A stretch of DNA of 64,000 bases from Plantactinospora sp039889035 (lineage in GTDB: Bacteria; Actinomycetota; Actinomycetes; Mycobacteriales; Micromonosporaceae): the NCBI GenBank assembly GCA_039889035.1, contig JBDQQY010000021.1, positions 62,001 through 126,000 on the forward strand, read 5' to 3'. A program made the translations under genes and the position numbers. Each line of letters opens with the position of its first letter. Position 1 is the first letter of the stretch. This document shows, one piece after another, positions 55,484 through 63,754 of this stretch. The notes below the pieces were generated by a model. That model made no database searches, had not been told where the DNA came from, and was given only the letters and a program-made list of their open reading frames with translations.

Positions 55484-56875
55484 ATGACATCCGCAGTACG
55501 CCGGACCACCCTCGCCGGAGGGCTCACGGCCGCCCTGCTGGCCGGCCCGCTCGCCGTCGCGGCCGTCGCCGCCCCGACCGCCACGATCACCCTCAACGGG
55601 TCCAGTGCGAGCGTCTCGGGCAGCAACGTCACCGTCTCCGGTAACGCCGTCACCATCACGGCTCCCGGGTCCTACCAGATCAGCGGCACGCTGAACGACG
55701 GCTACGTCAACGTGGACACCGCCGCCACCGGAAACGTGGAACTCGTCCTCGCCGGCGCCTCGATCACGAACTCGACTTCCGCTCCGCTCTACGTCACCAA
55801 CGCCAGCGCGGTCACCGTCACGCTGACCGCCGGGACCAGCAACAGTCTCACCGACGCGTCGACCTACACCAACACCGGCGAGCCGGACGCCGCGCTGTTC
55901 AGCGCGGCCGGGCTGACCATCGGCGGGACCGGCTCGCTGGACGTCCGCGCCAACTACGCCGACGGCATCGTCAGCAAGGACGCCCTGGTCATCCAGTCGG
56001 GCACGATCACCGTGAACTCGGTGGACGACGCCATCCGGGGCAAGGACTCGCTCACCGTCAACGGCGGCACCATCAACGTGACCTCCAGCGGCGGCGACGG
56101 GATCAAGTCCAACGACACCGAGGACGGCAAGGGCATCGTCACCATCACCAACGGCACGATCACCGCTGCCGTCGCCGACGACGCGATCAAGGGCGAGAAC
56201 GCGGTGAACATCTCCGGCGGCACTATCAACGTGACCCGGTCGTACGAGGCGGTGGAGGGGCTGCGGACGACGATCAGCGGCGGCACCGTCAACGCGGTGG
56301 CGAGCGACGACGCGATCAACGCCGTGGAAGAGGGTCTGGGGGACTTCGTCCCCTCCACGATCGCGTTCATCCGGGTCACCGGCGGCACGGTGGTGGCCAC
56401 CGGCGGGACCGACGGCTTCGACTCCAACGGCGAGCTGACCTTCGCCGGTGGCACCGTGGTGGCCAACGGCTCCAGCACCGTGGGCGGGGGTGAGGGCGCG
56501 TTCGACGCCGACGGGCCGATAACCTTCACCGCCGGCACGGTGGTGGGCGCCGGCCTGACCTCGCTGGCCGTGTTCCGGGCGGTGCCGAACACCGGTCAGG
56601 GCTGGGTGGCCCCCCGGTTCAACACCAACCTCGCCGCCAACACCATCGTGCACGTCGTCTCCGGCAGCACGGTGCTGGCCTCGTTCCGGTCGTCGCGGAC
56701 CATCCGGGAGGTCGTTTTCTCGTCGAACCGGATCACCAACGGCCAGCAGTACGACGTCTACACCGGCGGCAGCGTCAGCGGCACCGGCATCGGCGGCTAC
56801 TACGCCAGCGGCAGCATCACCGGCGCGACCCGGGTGTTGACCGGCGTCACCGCCGGGCGGTACGGCAGGTTCTGA
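55484..56875 (+). CDS. Secreted beta-helix protein, DUF4353 carbohydrate-binding type
   Basis: 463 residues from ATG 55484. A signal peptide is clear (TTLAGGLTAALLAGPLAVAA VAAPT; cleavage near AAVAAP). The rest consists of short beta-strand repeats with Gly-Gly-Thr turns: 'DDAIRGKDSLTVNGGTINV', 'DAIKGENAVNISGGTINVT', 'GTVNAVASDDAINAVEEGLG'. This is the DUF4353 carbohydrate-binding-domain pattern, found next to CotH kinases in other genomes, but no CotH gene is here. It is probably exported to the cell surface; ligand unknown. Confidence 0.82.
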   Translation: MTSAVRRTTLAGGLTAALLAGPLAVAAVAAPTATITLNGSSASVSGSNVTVSGNAVTITAPGSYQISGTLNDGYVNVDTAATGNVELVLAGASITNSTSAPLYVTNASAVTVTLTAGTSNSLTDASTYTNTGEPDAALFSAAGLTIGGTGSLDVRANYADGIVSKDALVIQSGTITVNSVDDAIRGKDSLTVNGGTINVTSSGGDGIKSNDTEDGKGIVTITNGTITAAVADDAIKGENAVNISGGTINVTRSYEAVEGLRTTISGGTVNAVASDDAINAVEEGLGDFVPSTIAFIRVTGGTVVATGGTDGFDSNGELTFAGGTVVANGSSTVGGGEGAFDADGPITFTAGTVVGAGLTSLAVFRAVPNTGQGWVAPRFNTNLAANTIVHVVSGSTVLASFRSSRTIREVVFSSNRITNGQQYDVYTGGSVSGTGIGGYYASGSITGATRVLTGVTAGRYGRF

Positions 56876-56893
56876 GCCGTACCGGTCGGCACG

Positions 56894-56927
56894 TGCCGGA
56901 GGCGTCCCGGGCGGGGCGCCTCCGGCA
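56894..56927. terminator. Hairpin between converging genes
   Basis: TGCCGGAGGCG pairs with CGCCTCCGGCA over a 12-base loop, between the beta-helix gene (+) and the AIM24 gene (-). Confidence 0.75.
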
Positions 56928-56932
56928 GTCGG

Positions 56933-57661
56933 TCAGTCCAGCAGTTGGTTGAGCAGTCCGCCGCCACCGCCCTGCTCCTGGCGGCCCATGCCCTGGATCG
57001 GCGGCTCCTCGGAGGGCTGGACGATCACGAAACCCTGGCCCGCGAAGCTCATCGTGAACGCCTCGCCGGTACGCCGGCCGAGCAGCGTGCCGAGGCCGAG
57101 CTGCTCGGCCCGGTGGTAGCCGGTCTGCAGGCTCGCCGACCAGGCGACCGCGGCCTGCGGGTCGACGTACGTCGGCGCGTCGACGTTGAGCACCACCGGG
57201 GTGCCCTTGGTGGTGATCGCGATCCGGCCGTAGCCGCTGAAGACGCAGTTGAACAGCCCGGACGACGACATCATGCCGGCCCCGCCGACCATCTTGATGT
57301 CGTACTGAAGGCTGGAGTCGAAGGCGAGCACGCTGGAGCCGTTGATCGACAGCGCGTCGCCCGGCTCCAGGTCGATGATGTGCACGTCCGCCGCGTAGTC
57401 GGCGAGGAAGACGTCACCCCGTCCGCTGATCTTCATCAGCGGGACACCCTCGCCGGTTAGCTTCTGCTTGAGAAACTTGCCGAGCCCGCCCGAGCCCAAC
57501 GCCTGGAACTGCACCTGCCCCTGGTACGCGACCATGGAGCCGACCCGGGCCATCGCCTCGCCGTTGAGTTCGATCTTCAGCATCTTGGAGTTCTGCAGCC
57601 GCATCCCGGGCTGGTGTGACTCCTTCTCCAGGTTCTCTGCCGAAAACAGCGCGCTGCGCAT
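56933..57661 (-). CDS. AIM24 family protein
   Basis: 242 residues from ATG 57661; an in-frame extension to 57709 has no family similarity. 'MVAYQGQVQFQALGSGGLGK', 'PLMKISGRGDVFLADYAADV', 'GDALSINGSSVLAFDSSLQY' and 'GEAFTMSFAGQGFVIVQPSE' give the jelly-roll-like AIM24 (formerly DUF124) fold. A Gly/Gln-rich tail ends in LLNQLLD. The name derives from a yeast mitochondrial inner-membrane protein; the bacterial role is unknown. Confidence 0.9.
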   Translation of the reverse strand: MRSALFSAENLEKESHQPGMRLQNSKMLKIELNGEAMARVGSMVAYQGQVQFQALGSGGLGKFLKQKLTGEGVPLMKISGRGDVFLADYAADVHIIDLEPGDALSINGSSVLAFDSSLQYDIKMVGGAGMMSSSGLFNCVFSGYGRIAITTKGTPVVLNVDAPTYVDPQAAVAWSASLQTGYHRAEQLGLGTLLGRRTGEAFTMSFAGQGFVIVQPSEEPPIQGMGRQEQGGGGGLLNQLLD

Positions 57662-57787
57662 CACGTTCCTCCTGACGGGTGGAGGACCGAGGGTAGGCAA
57701 CCGGCGCAACCAGGCAGTTCCCGGGGGCGACCGTTCCCGGTGGTCAGGCAGGACCGGGACCGGCCAGGCGCGGCCGAGGTCGCTGGT

Positions 57788-58141
57788 TCAGGCCCAGCCC
57801 AGGTCGTGCAGCCGGCCGTCGTCGATGCCGAAATGGTGGGCGATCTCGTGCACCACCGTGATCGCGACCTCGTCGACGACGTCGTCCTCGGTGTCGCAGA
57901 TCCGCAGGATCGGCCGGCGGTAGATGAAGATCCGGTCGGGCAGCACCCCGGCGTAGTCCCAGCCCCGGCTGGTCAGCGCGTGGCCCTCGTAGAGGCCGAG
58001 GAGTTCGGGACCGTCCTCCGGCGAGTCGTCCTCCACCAGGATGACGACGTTGCTCATCAGGTTGAGCAGTTCCTCCGGCACCTCGTCGAGGGCCTCGGCG
58101 ACCAGTTCCTCGAAACGCTCGCGGCTCATCTCGACCGGCAC
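57788..58141 (-). CDS. Minimal zinc metallopeptidase family protein
   Basis: 117 residues from GTG 58141 (ATG 58129 is the alternative). The zinc motif HExxH is 'VHEIAHHFGIDDGRLHDLGW', with the second half supplying a third ligand candidate. N-terminal 'SRERFEELVAEALDEVPEEL' and 'PELLGLYEGHALTSRGWDYA' are typical of the actinobacterial MtpA-like/possible-protease family with 'VLPDRIFIYRRPILRICD'. No signal peptide. Its substrate is unknown. Confidence 0.88.
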   Translation of the reverse strand: MPVEMSRERFEELVAEALDEVPEELLNLMSNVVILVEDDSPEDGPELLGLYEGHALTSRGWDYAGVLPDRIFIYRRPILRICDTEDDVVDEVAITVVHEIAHHFGIDDGRLHDLGWA

Positions 58142-58333
58142 CGCCCAATTGTGCCGCACCCGGGCGGGTGAGCCGGTGCCCGTCGGAGGACGCGGCGCCC
58201 GTCCGGAGCCGCGGGACGCGCCACGGACGTCGACGATCGCGATGATCAGGGCCGGCGGCGCCGCGCTCGGCGGCGTACCGGGAAGTGCCCTGACCACCGC
58301 GATCGAGGGATGGGTGGAGAGGTTTCGCCAGGA

Positions 58334-58765
58334 TCAGGCGGCGAGGCGGGCGTTGAGCGAGATCTCGGCCCCGGGCGAGAGCAGCCGGGAGATCGGGCAA
58401 CCTGCCTTGGCGGCCTCGGCCAGCTTGTTGAACTCGGCCTCGTCGATCCCCGGCACGTCGCCGACGGTGTCGAGGTCGATCCGGGTCACCGTCATGCCGG
58501 CGTCGGTCTTGTCGAGGTGCACCTGGGCGGTGGTCTCGACCGAGGTCGGCGTGAATCCGGCGTCGGCGAGAGCCTTGGAGAAGGCCATCGAGAAGCAGCC
58601 GGCGTGCGCCGCGCCGATCAGCTCCTCCGGGTTGGTGCCGTCGCCCTCCTCGAAGCGGGACTTGAACGAGTAGTTCCCCTGCAACCCGCCCTTGCCGGTG
58701 CGGATCGTGCCGGAACCTTCGGTGAGATTGCCCTGCCAGCGGGCGGATGCGGTGCGGATAGGCAT
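58334..58765 (-). CDS. OsmC family peroxiredoxin
   Basis: 143 residues from ATG 58765. Start 'TASARWQGNLTEGSGTIRTG', then the catalytic regions 'NPEELIGAAHAGCFSMAFSK' and 'LAEAAKAGCPISRLLS', each with one of the two redox cysteines. OsmC/Ohr-type proteins reduce organic hydroperoxides using a Cys pair and dihydrolipoamide-dependent reduction. The 'GTIRTGKGGLQGNYSF' segment favours the OsmC rather than Ohr branch. Single gene with own promoter. Confidence 0.94.
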   Translation of the reverse strand: MPIRTASARWQGNLTEGSGTIRTGKGGLQGNYSFKSRFEEGDGTNPEELIGAAHAGCFSMAFSKALADAGFTPTSVETTAQVHLDKTDAGMTVTRIDLDTVGDVPGIDEAEFNKLAEAAKAGCPISRLLSPGAEISLNARLAA

Positions 58766-58907
58766 GGTGCCGACGCTAGCTTAAAGCGACCGGCGACGCG
58801 ACGACCCGGGCCAGGACGCGGACCACCTGGGCCCCCGCGGCACGGGGCCGGTCCGCGGCTGCTGTGCCATCATCGATGGCAGGAGTCCGCCGTGGAAGGG
58901 GTCAGCG

Positions 58908-59723
58908 ATGCCCGACGACGTCTCCATCCCCCGCCAGGACGGGCCGGACGGCCGTCGGGACGCCGGCCCGGAGGACCCGGAACGCCCGGACGACGACGCG
59001 GAAACCACACCGGACGGTGCCAGCATCGTGTCGTGGGGCGACCGCCCGCGTACCGGGGGGCGGGCCGGGCTCGCCCTGCGCCGGCTCGGCGGGGACAGCC
59101 GGTTGGTGCCGGTGGTGGGTGCCGCCGGGGCGGCAGCCGTCTTCGCCTCGCTGATCGGCGACTGGGCGGTCACCAGCATGGCGGTCGAGGGCGCCGAGAA
59201 CGCGGTCGCCCTGGGCAGCGGCGTGGTGGACATGTCGACGTTCGGCACGGCGTACCTGGTCGGGGTCTTCGCCGTGCTCGGCTGCCTGGCGCTGGTCCTG
59301 TTCGGCTCGACCGGGGTACGCCACAACGCCCGGGTCGTCGGGCTGGCCGTCTCCGGGGCGGTGCTCGGGGTGCTGCTCGCCACCACCGGCTCGCTCGACA
59401 CCCTGGCCGACCGCTGGCAGATGTACGGCCAACTGGATGGGATGGTCATCGAGTACGGCCAGGGCCTCGTGCTGGCGTACGTCGGCACCGGCGGGCTCGG
59501 GTTGGCCCTGCTGCTCGCCGGGCGTTTCGTCCGGCGGAGCGCGGTCGCACCGGCGCCGGCCGCCGAGCCGGGCGCACCGACCGGCCCCCTGCCGGCGGAG
59601 GAGTCCGACTGGCCGTGGCGACGGCCCCGGGCGGCCGGTGCGCCGGAGGTGGCCGACGATGACGACGGCCGGCCAGCACCGATCGACCTGACGGTGACCC
59701 CGACCAAGCCGTTCGCGCACTGA
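58908..59723 (+). CDS. Polytopic membrane protein of unknown function
   Basis: 271 residues from ATG 58908. A 60-residue acidic/polar start is followed by about four membrane segments (LVPVVGAAGAAAVFASLIGD, TAYLVGVFAVLGCLALVLFG, VVGLAVSGAVLGVLLATTG, GLVLAYVGTGGLGLALLLAG) and a C-terminal hydrophilic tail with DDDD. No family recognised. It is probably an integral membrane protein with both ends cytoplasmic; the serS gene follows with its own promoter. Confidence 0.7.
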   Translation: MPDDVSIPRQDGPDGRRDAGPEDPERPDDDAETTPDGASIVSWGDRPRTGGRAGLALRRLGGDSRLVPVVGAAGAAAVFASLIGDWAVTSMAVEGAENAVALGSGVVDMSTFGTAYLVGVFAVLGCLALVLFGSTGVRHNARVVGLAVSGAVLGVLLATTGSLDTLADRWQMYGQLDGMVIEYGQGLVLAYVGTGGLGLALLLAGRFVRRSAVAPAPAAEPGAPTGPLPAEESDWPWRRPRAAGAPEVADDDDGRPAPIDLTVTPTKPFAH

Positions 59724-59831
59724 TCCCTCCCACGGGCACGGCAAGGGCCACGGATTCGGACACCGGGACGGGTCCGCCACCGCCCCGTCGCCTCGGGCGT
59801 ATCTCGATACACCTGTCCCGCCGCGCACCGG

Positions 59832-59837
59832 TAGGCT
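59832..59837 (+). promoter_or_regulatory. -10 box of a leaderless serS promoter
   Basis: TAGGCT ends 8 bases before GTG 59846. Confidence 0.55.
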
Positions 59838-59845
59838 CGGTTCCC

Positions 59846-61102
59846 GTGATTGACCTGCGTCTGCTCCGCGACGATCCGGATACCGTCCGTGCCAGCCAGC
59901 GTGCCCGTGGCGAGTCCGAGTCCGTGGTCGACGACCTGCTGCGGGCCGACGAGGAGCGGCGGGCGGCGGTCGGGCGCTTCGAGGCGCTCCGGGCCGAGCA
60001 GAAGCAGCTCGGCAAGCGGATGCCGAAGGCCGACCCGGCGGAGAAGGCCGGACTGCTGGCCCGGACCAAGGACCTCTCCGCCGAGGTGAAGGCGGCCGAG
60101 GCCGCCGTCGGCGCGGCCGAGGCGGCGCTGCGCCGGGCGCAGTACGCGATCCCGAACGTGGTCGAGCAGGGCACCCCGCCCGGCGGCGAGGACGACTTCG
60201 TGCTGCTCCGCGAGGTCGGCACCCGGCCCGAGATCGAGAACCCGCGCGACCACCTGGAGCTGGGCGAGGCGCTGCGGGCGATCGACGTCGAGCGCGGCGC
60301 GAAGACCTCGGGCAGCCGGTTCTACTACCTGACCGGGGTGGGCGCGCTGCTCCAGCTCGGCCTGCTGCAACTCGCCGTCGCCCAGGCGGTGGAACACGGC
60401 TTCGTCCCGACCATCACCCCGTCGCTGGTCAAGCCGGAGGCGATGGAGGGCACCGGGTTCCTCGGCTCGCACGCCAGCGAGATCTACCGGCTGGAGGCCG
60501 ACGACCTGTTCCTGGTCGGCACCAGCGAAGTGCCGCTGGCCGCGTACCACTCGGGGGAGATCCTGGACCTGGCCGAGCCGGTCCGGTACGCCGGATGGTC
60601 GTCCTGCTACCGCCGGGAGGCCGGCTCGTACGGCCGGGACACCCGGGGCATCATGCGGGTACACCAGTTCGACAAGGTCGAGATGTTCTCCTACTGCCGC
60701 CCGGAGGAGGCGCACGACGAGCACCTCCGGCTGCTGGCCTGGGAGGAGGAGATGCTGGCCAAGGTCGAACTACCCTACCGGGTGATCGACGTGGCAGCGG
60801 GTGACCTGGGCAGCAGCGCGGCCCGCAAGTACGACTGCGAGGCGTGGGTGCCGTCGCAGGGCCGCTACCGGGAGGTCACCTCGACCTCCAACTGCACCAC
60901 CTTCCAGGCCCGGCGGCTGAACGTGCGATACCGGGACGAACAGGGCCGCCCGCAGATGGCCGCGACCCTGAACGGCACGCTGGCCACCACCCGCTGGCTG
61001 GTACCGATCCTGGAGAACCACCAGCAACCGGACGGCTCGGTACGGGTCCCCAAGGCCCTCCAGCCGTACCTCGGCGGCCGGGACGTACTCGAACCGAAGT
61101 GA
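59846..61102 (+). CDS. serS: Seryl-tRNA synthetase
   Basis: 418 residues from GTG 59846 (leaderless arrangement). The N-terminal coiled-coil tRNA-binding arm is 'LRAEQKQLGKRMPKADPAEK' and its partner 'TKDLSAEVKAAEAAVGAAEA'. Class II synthetase core: motif 2 'SSCYRREAGSYGRDTRGIMR' followed by 'VHQFDKVEMFSYCRPEE', and motif 3 near the end 'NGTLATTRWLVPILENHQQP'. 'FLVGTSEVPLAAYHSGE' is the serine pocket region. It loads serine onto tRNA-Ser (and tRNA-Sec where present) in the cytoplasm. Two HAD genes follow in the same direction. Confidence 0.98.
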   Translation: MIDLRLLRDDPDTVRASQRARGESESVVDDLLRADEERRAAVGRFEALRAEQKQLGKRMPKADPAEKAGLLARTKDLSAEVKAAEAAVGAAEAALRRAQYAIPNVVEQGTPPGGEDDFVLLREVGTRPEIENPRDHLELGEALRAIDVERGAKTSGSRFYYLTGVGALLQLGLLQLAVAQAVEHGFVPTITPSLVKPEAMEGTGFLGSHASEIYRLEADDLFLVGTSEVPLAAYHSGEILDLAEPVRYAGWSSCYRREAGSYGRDTRGIMRVHQFDKVEMFSYCRPEEAHDEHLRLLAWEEEMLAKVELPYRVIDVAAGDLGSSAARKYDCEAWVPSQGRYREVTSTSNCTTFQARRLNVRYRDEQGRPQMAATLNGTLATTRWLVPILENHQQPDGSVRVPKALQPYLGGRDVLEPK

Positions 61103-61254
61103 AGCCCTCCGGTGAAGAGCACTTCACACAAATGTCATGGAGCCACCCCGGAAGGTGAGATACGGTTGCTGCCCCGTCACCGCCAGCTGACCCGGTAGCA
61201 GCAGTTCCGGCGACGTCTTTCGAGCCTGGCGGGCGGCGGGGTGGAGGAGGAGCC

Positions 61255-62076
61255 ATGCCCCGACCCGGGTTGCCGAAGCTGATCGCCACCGACCTCGACG
61301 GGACGCTGGTGCGCACCGACGAGACCGTCTCGGCGTACACCCACGAGGTGCTGGACCGGGTCCGGGCCGCCGGCATTCCGGTGGTGGGTGCCACCGGGCG
61401 CGGACCCCGGTTGGCCGAGCTCACCCGCAACGACATCCGGGCCGCCGACTTCCTGGTGATGGCCGGCGGCGGCCGGGTGGTCGACCAGACCGACCCGGCC
61501 GGGCCGGTGATCCTGCGGGACGAGCGGCTGCCCGGTGCGTCCCTGGCCGAGCTGCTCCGGGTGTTGGAGGCCGAGGTGGGGCCGCTGACCGTGATGGTCG
61601 AGGCGCTGGACGCACCGGGTGCCCCGCTCTGGGGTGATTTCGACGCGACCTGGCCGTACCAGGACCGGTTCGAGGCGCGGACCCGGGTCGACTGCCTGGG
61701 CCGGGACGTGATCAAGGCGTTCGCCCGGACCCCCGACCACGACATCGACACCCTGCTCGAAACGGCCCGTCGGCTCGTACCGGCGGAGCAGGCCTCGATC
61801 ACCCAGGCCGGGCTCGGCTTCATCGAGATCTGCCCGCCCGGGGTGGACAAGGCGACCGGGCTGGCCGTGGTGGCCCAGACCCTCGGCGTCGACCCCGCCG
61901 AGGTGCTGGTCTTCGGGGACATGCCCAACGACCTGCCGATGTTCGAGTGGGCCGGCTGGGCCCGGGTGGCGGTCTCCAACGCCCACCCCACGGTGCGGCG
62001 GGCCGCCGACGAGGTGACACTGCGCAACGACGACGACGGGGTCGCGGTCTACCTCGATCGACTACTCTCGCGTTGA
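61255..62076 (+). CDS. Cof-type HAD hydrolase, first of two
   Basis: 273 residues from ATG 61255 with GGAGGAGG upstream. HAD motif I 'KLIATDLDGTLVRTDETVSA', motif II 'VVGATGRG' , lysine motif with 'DVIKAFARTPDHD' and motif III/IV 'VLVFGDMPNDLPMFEWAGWA'. A Cof-type cap lies between. Such enzymes dephosphorylate sugar phosphates, nucleotides or flavin mononucleotide; specificity is not readable. The next HAD gene begins within its stop codon (TGATG). Confidence 0.92.
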   Translation: MPRPGLPKLIATDLDGTLVRTDETVSAYTHEVLDRVRAAGIPVVGATGRGPRLAELTRNDIRAADFLVMAGGGRVVDQTDPAGPVILRDERLPGASLAELLRVLEAEVGPLTVMVEALDAPGAPLWGDFDATWPYQDRFEARTRVDCLGRDVIKAFARTPDHDIDTLLETARRLVPAEQASITQAGLGFIEICPPGVDKATGLAVVAQTLGVDPAEVLVFGDMPNDLPMFEWAGWARVAVSNAHPTVRRAADEVTLRNDDDGVAVYLDRLLSR

Positions 62077-62954
62077 TGGGACGACTACCTCGGCTGGTGG
62101 CCACGGATCTCGACGGCACGCTGCTGCGGGCGGACAAGACGGTCAGCCCGCGTACCGTCGAAGCGATCTCGCGGATCTCCGCCGAGGGCGTCGGCGTGGT
62201 CCTGGTGACCGGCCGCCCGATCCGCTGGCTCCAGCACGTCTACGACCAGCTCGGACAGCCGCTGCCGACGGTCTGCGCCAACGGGGCGGTGGTCTACGAC
62301 CCGGTCGCCGACCAGGTGCTCCGGGCCGATCCGCTCGCTCCCGACCTGCTCGCCGAGGTGGTGCAGCGGCTCCGTGCCGAGGTGCCCGGGGTGAGCTTCG
62401 CGGTGGAGGTGACCGACAGCCGCGAGTTCCGGCACGAGGTGGACTATCCGCTGAACTGGGACCGGGGCTACCCCGACATCCGGATGGTCGAGAGTCCGGC
62501 CGACCTGCACGCCGTACCGGCGGTGAAACTGCTGGCCCGGGCGGGCGCCCAGGACCCGGACGTCTTCGTGAAGGTGGTGGCCGGGGCGCTGGCCGGGCTC
62601 GCCGAGGCGACCCACTCGTCGTACAGCGGGCTGATCGAGATCTCGGCGGCCGGGGTGACCAAGGCGGCCGGGCTGGCCTGGTACTGCACCCGGCACGGGT
62701 TCGACGCCGCCGACGTGGTCGCCTTCGGGGACATGCCGAACGACGTACCGATGCTGACCTGGGTCGGCCGGGCGGTGGCGGTGGCGAACGCGCATCCGGC
62801 CGTACTGGAGATCGCCGGTGACGTGACGGCGAGCAACGAGGAGGACGGGGTGGCGGCGTACCTGGAGGCGCTGCTCGACCCCGGTCCGGCGGGCGGCGCC
62901 GACGCCGCCGGGCCGGGCAGCCACGCCGCGGACCGGCTCGCCGGCCCGGCCTGA
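62076..62954 (+). CDS. Cof-type HAD hydrolase, second of two
   Basis: 292 residues from ATG 62076, whose A is the last base of the previous stop. Motif I 'LVATDLDGTLLRADKTVSPR', 'VGVVLVTGRPIRWLQHVYDQ', 'VKLLARAGAQDPDVFVKVVA', and 'VVAFGDMPNDVPMLTWVGRA'. It is a clear paralogue of the upstream enzyme and probably forms an operon with it. A Gly/Ala-rich tail of 25 residues is added at the C-terminus. Substrates may differ between the two copies. Confidence 0.92.
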   Translation: MGRLPRLVATDLDGTLLRADKTVSPRTVEAISRISAEGVGVVLVTGRPIRWLQHVYDQLGQPLPTVCANGAVVYDPVADQVLRADPLAPDLLAEVVQRLRAEVPGVSFAVEVTDSREFRHEVDYPLNWDRGYPDIRMVESPADLHAVPAVKLLARAGAQDPDVFVKVVAGALAGLAEATHSSYSGLIEISAAGVTKAAGLAWYCTRHGFDAADVVAFGDMPNDVPMLTWVGRAVAVANAHPAVLEIAGDVTASNEEDGVAAYLEALLDPGPAGGADAAGPGSHAADRLAGPA

Positions 62955-63028
62955 CCGGCCGCGCTCTGGTTCCGGCCCGGCCGGGCTCGTGGTTCTGGCC
63001 CGGCCGGGACCGGTCGGTGGTCCGAGGG

Positions 63029-63634
63029 TTAGAGGTACTGGCCGGGGCCGGGGCCCTCACCCGGTTGCCCCGCGTTGCCGCCCGGCATGCCGGGAAGTGT
63101 GCCGCCGGGGCCCATCGGCAGCGCGGGACGCCCGCCGGAACGCATCTGCTCCAACTGCATCCGGGCCGCCATCTGCTGGGCGACCAGCGCCGCCTGGATG
63201 CCGTGGAACAGCCCCTCCAGCCAGCCGACCAGTTGGGCCTGGGCGATCCGCAGCTCCGCCTCGCTCGGCGCGGCGTCCTCGCCGAACGGCAGGGACAGCC
63301 GCTCCAGCTCCTCCCGCAGCTCCGGGGCGAGCCCGTCCTCCAGCTCGACGATCGACCGCTGGTGGATCTCCCGCAGCCGGTGCCGGCTGGCGTCGTCGAG
63401 CGGTGCGGCCTTGACCTCCTCCAGCAACTGCTTGATCATGCTGCCGATCCGCATCACCTTCGCCGGCTGCTCGATCAACCGCGACGGGTCCTCGCCAGGC
63501 GTCTCGCCGTCGGTCGGCACGGTGCCGACCGGGCGCCCATCCGGGCCGACCACCAGCACGGCGCCGCCGCCGGGGCGCTTGCCCGCCGGAGCCGAGTCGT
63601 CGTTGTCTTCCTGGGAACGTGGCACGTCGGTCAT
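63029..63634 (-). CDS. bpa: Bacterial proteasome activator
   Basis: 201 residues from ATG 63634. The core 'RLIEQPAKVMRIGSMIKQLL' and 'LGREIHQRSIVE'-type region (read here as RLREIHQRSIVELEDGLAPE), with 'QAQLVGWLEGLFHGIQAALV' and 'AQQMAARMQLEQMR', matches the DUF2587/Bpa family. The C-terminus ends in GQYL, the motif that docks into the 20S core and opens the gate in mycobacterial Bpa. It supports ATP-independent degradation by the actinobacterial proteasome. Proteasome genes themselves are not in the window. Confidence 0.93.
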   Translation of the reverse strand: MTDVPRSQEDNDDSAPAGKRPGGGAVLVVGPDGRPVGTVPTDGETPGEDPSRLIEQPAKVMRIGSMIKQLLEEVKAAPLDDASRHRLREIHQRSIVELEDGLAPELREELERLSLPFGEDAAPSEAELRIAQAQLVGWLEGLFHGIQAALVAQQMAARMQLEQMRSGGRPALPMGPGGTLPGMPGGNAGQPGEGPGPGQYL

Positions 63635-63741
63635 CCCCCCATCTTCCCGCAACGCCCTCCCGCGACACGCGCCGCCCACCGCCCCGCGAGCGTGCGCGGT
63701 GCCGCTCCGCCTCCCGGGGCGTGCTGGCGGTGCCCGCACCG

Positions 63742-63747
63742 TACGGT
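63742..63747 (+). promoter_or_regulatory. -10 box of a leaderless promoter
   Basis: TACGGT ends 7 bases before ATG 63755. Confidence 0.45.
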
Positions 63748-63754
63748 CGGCACC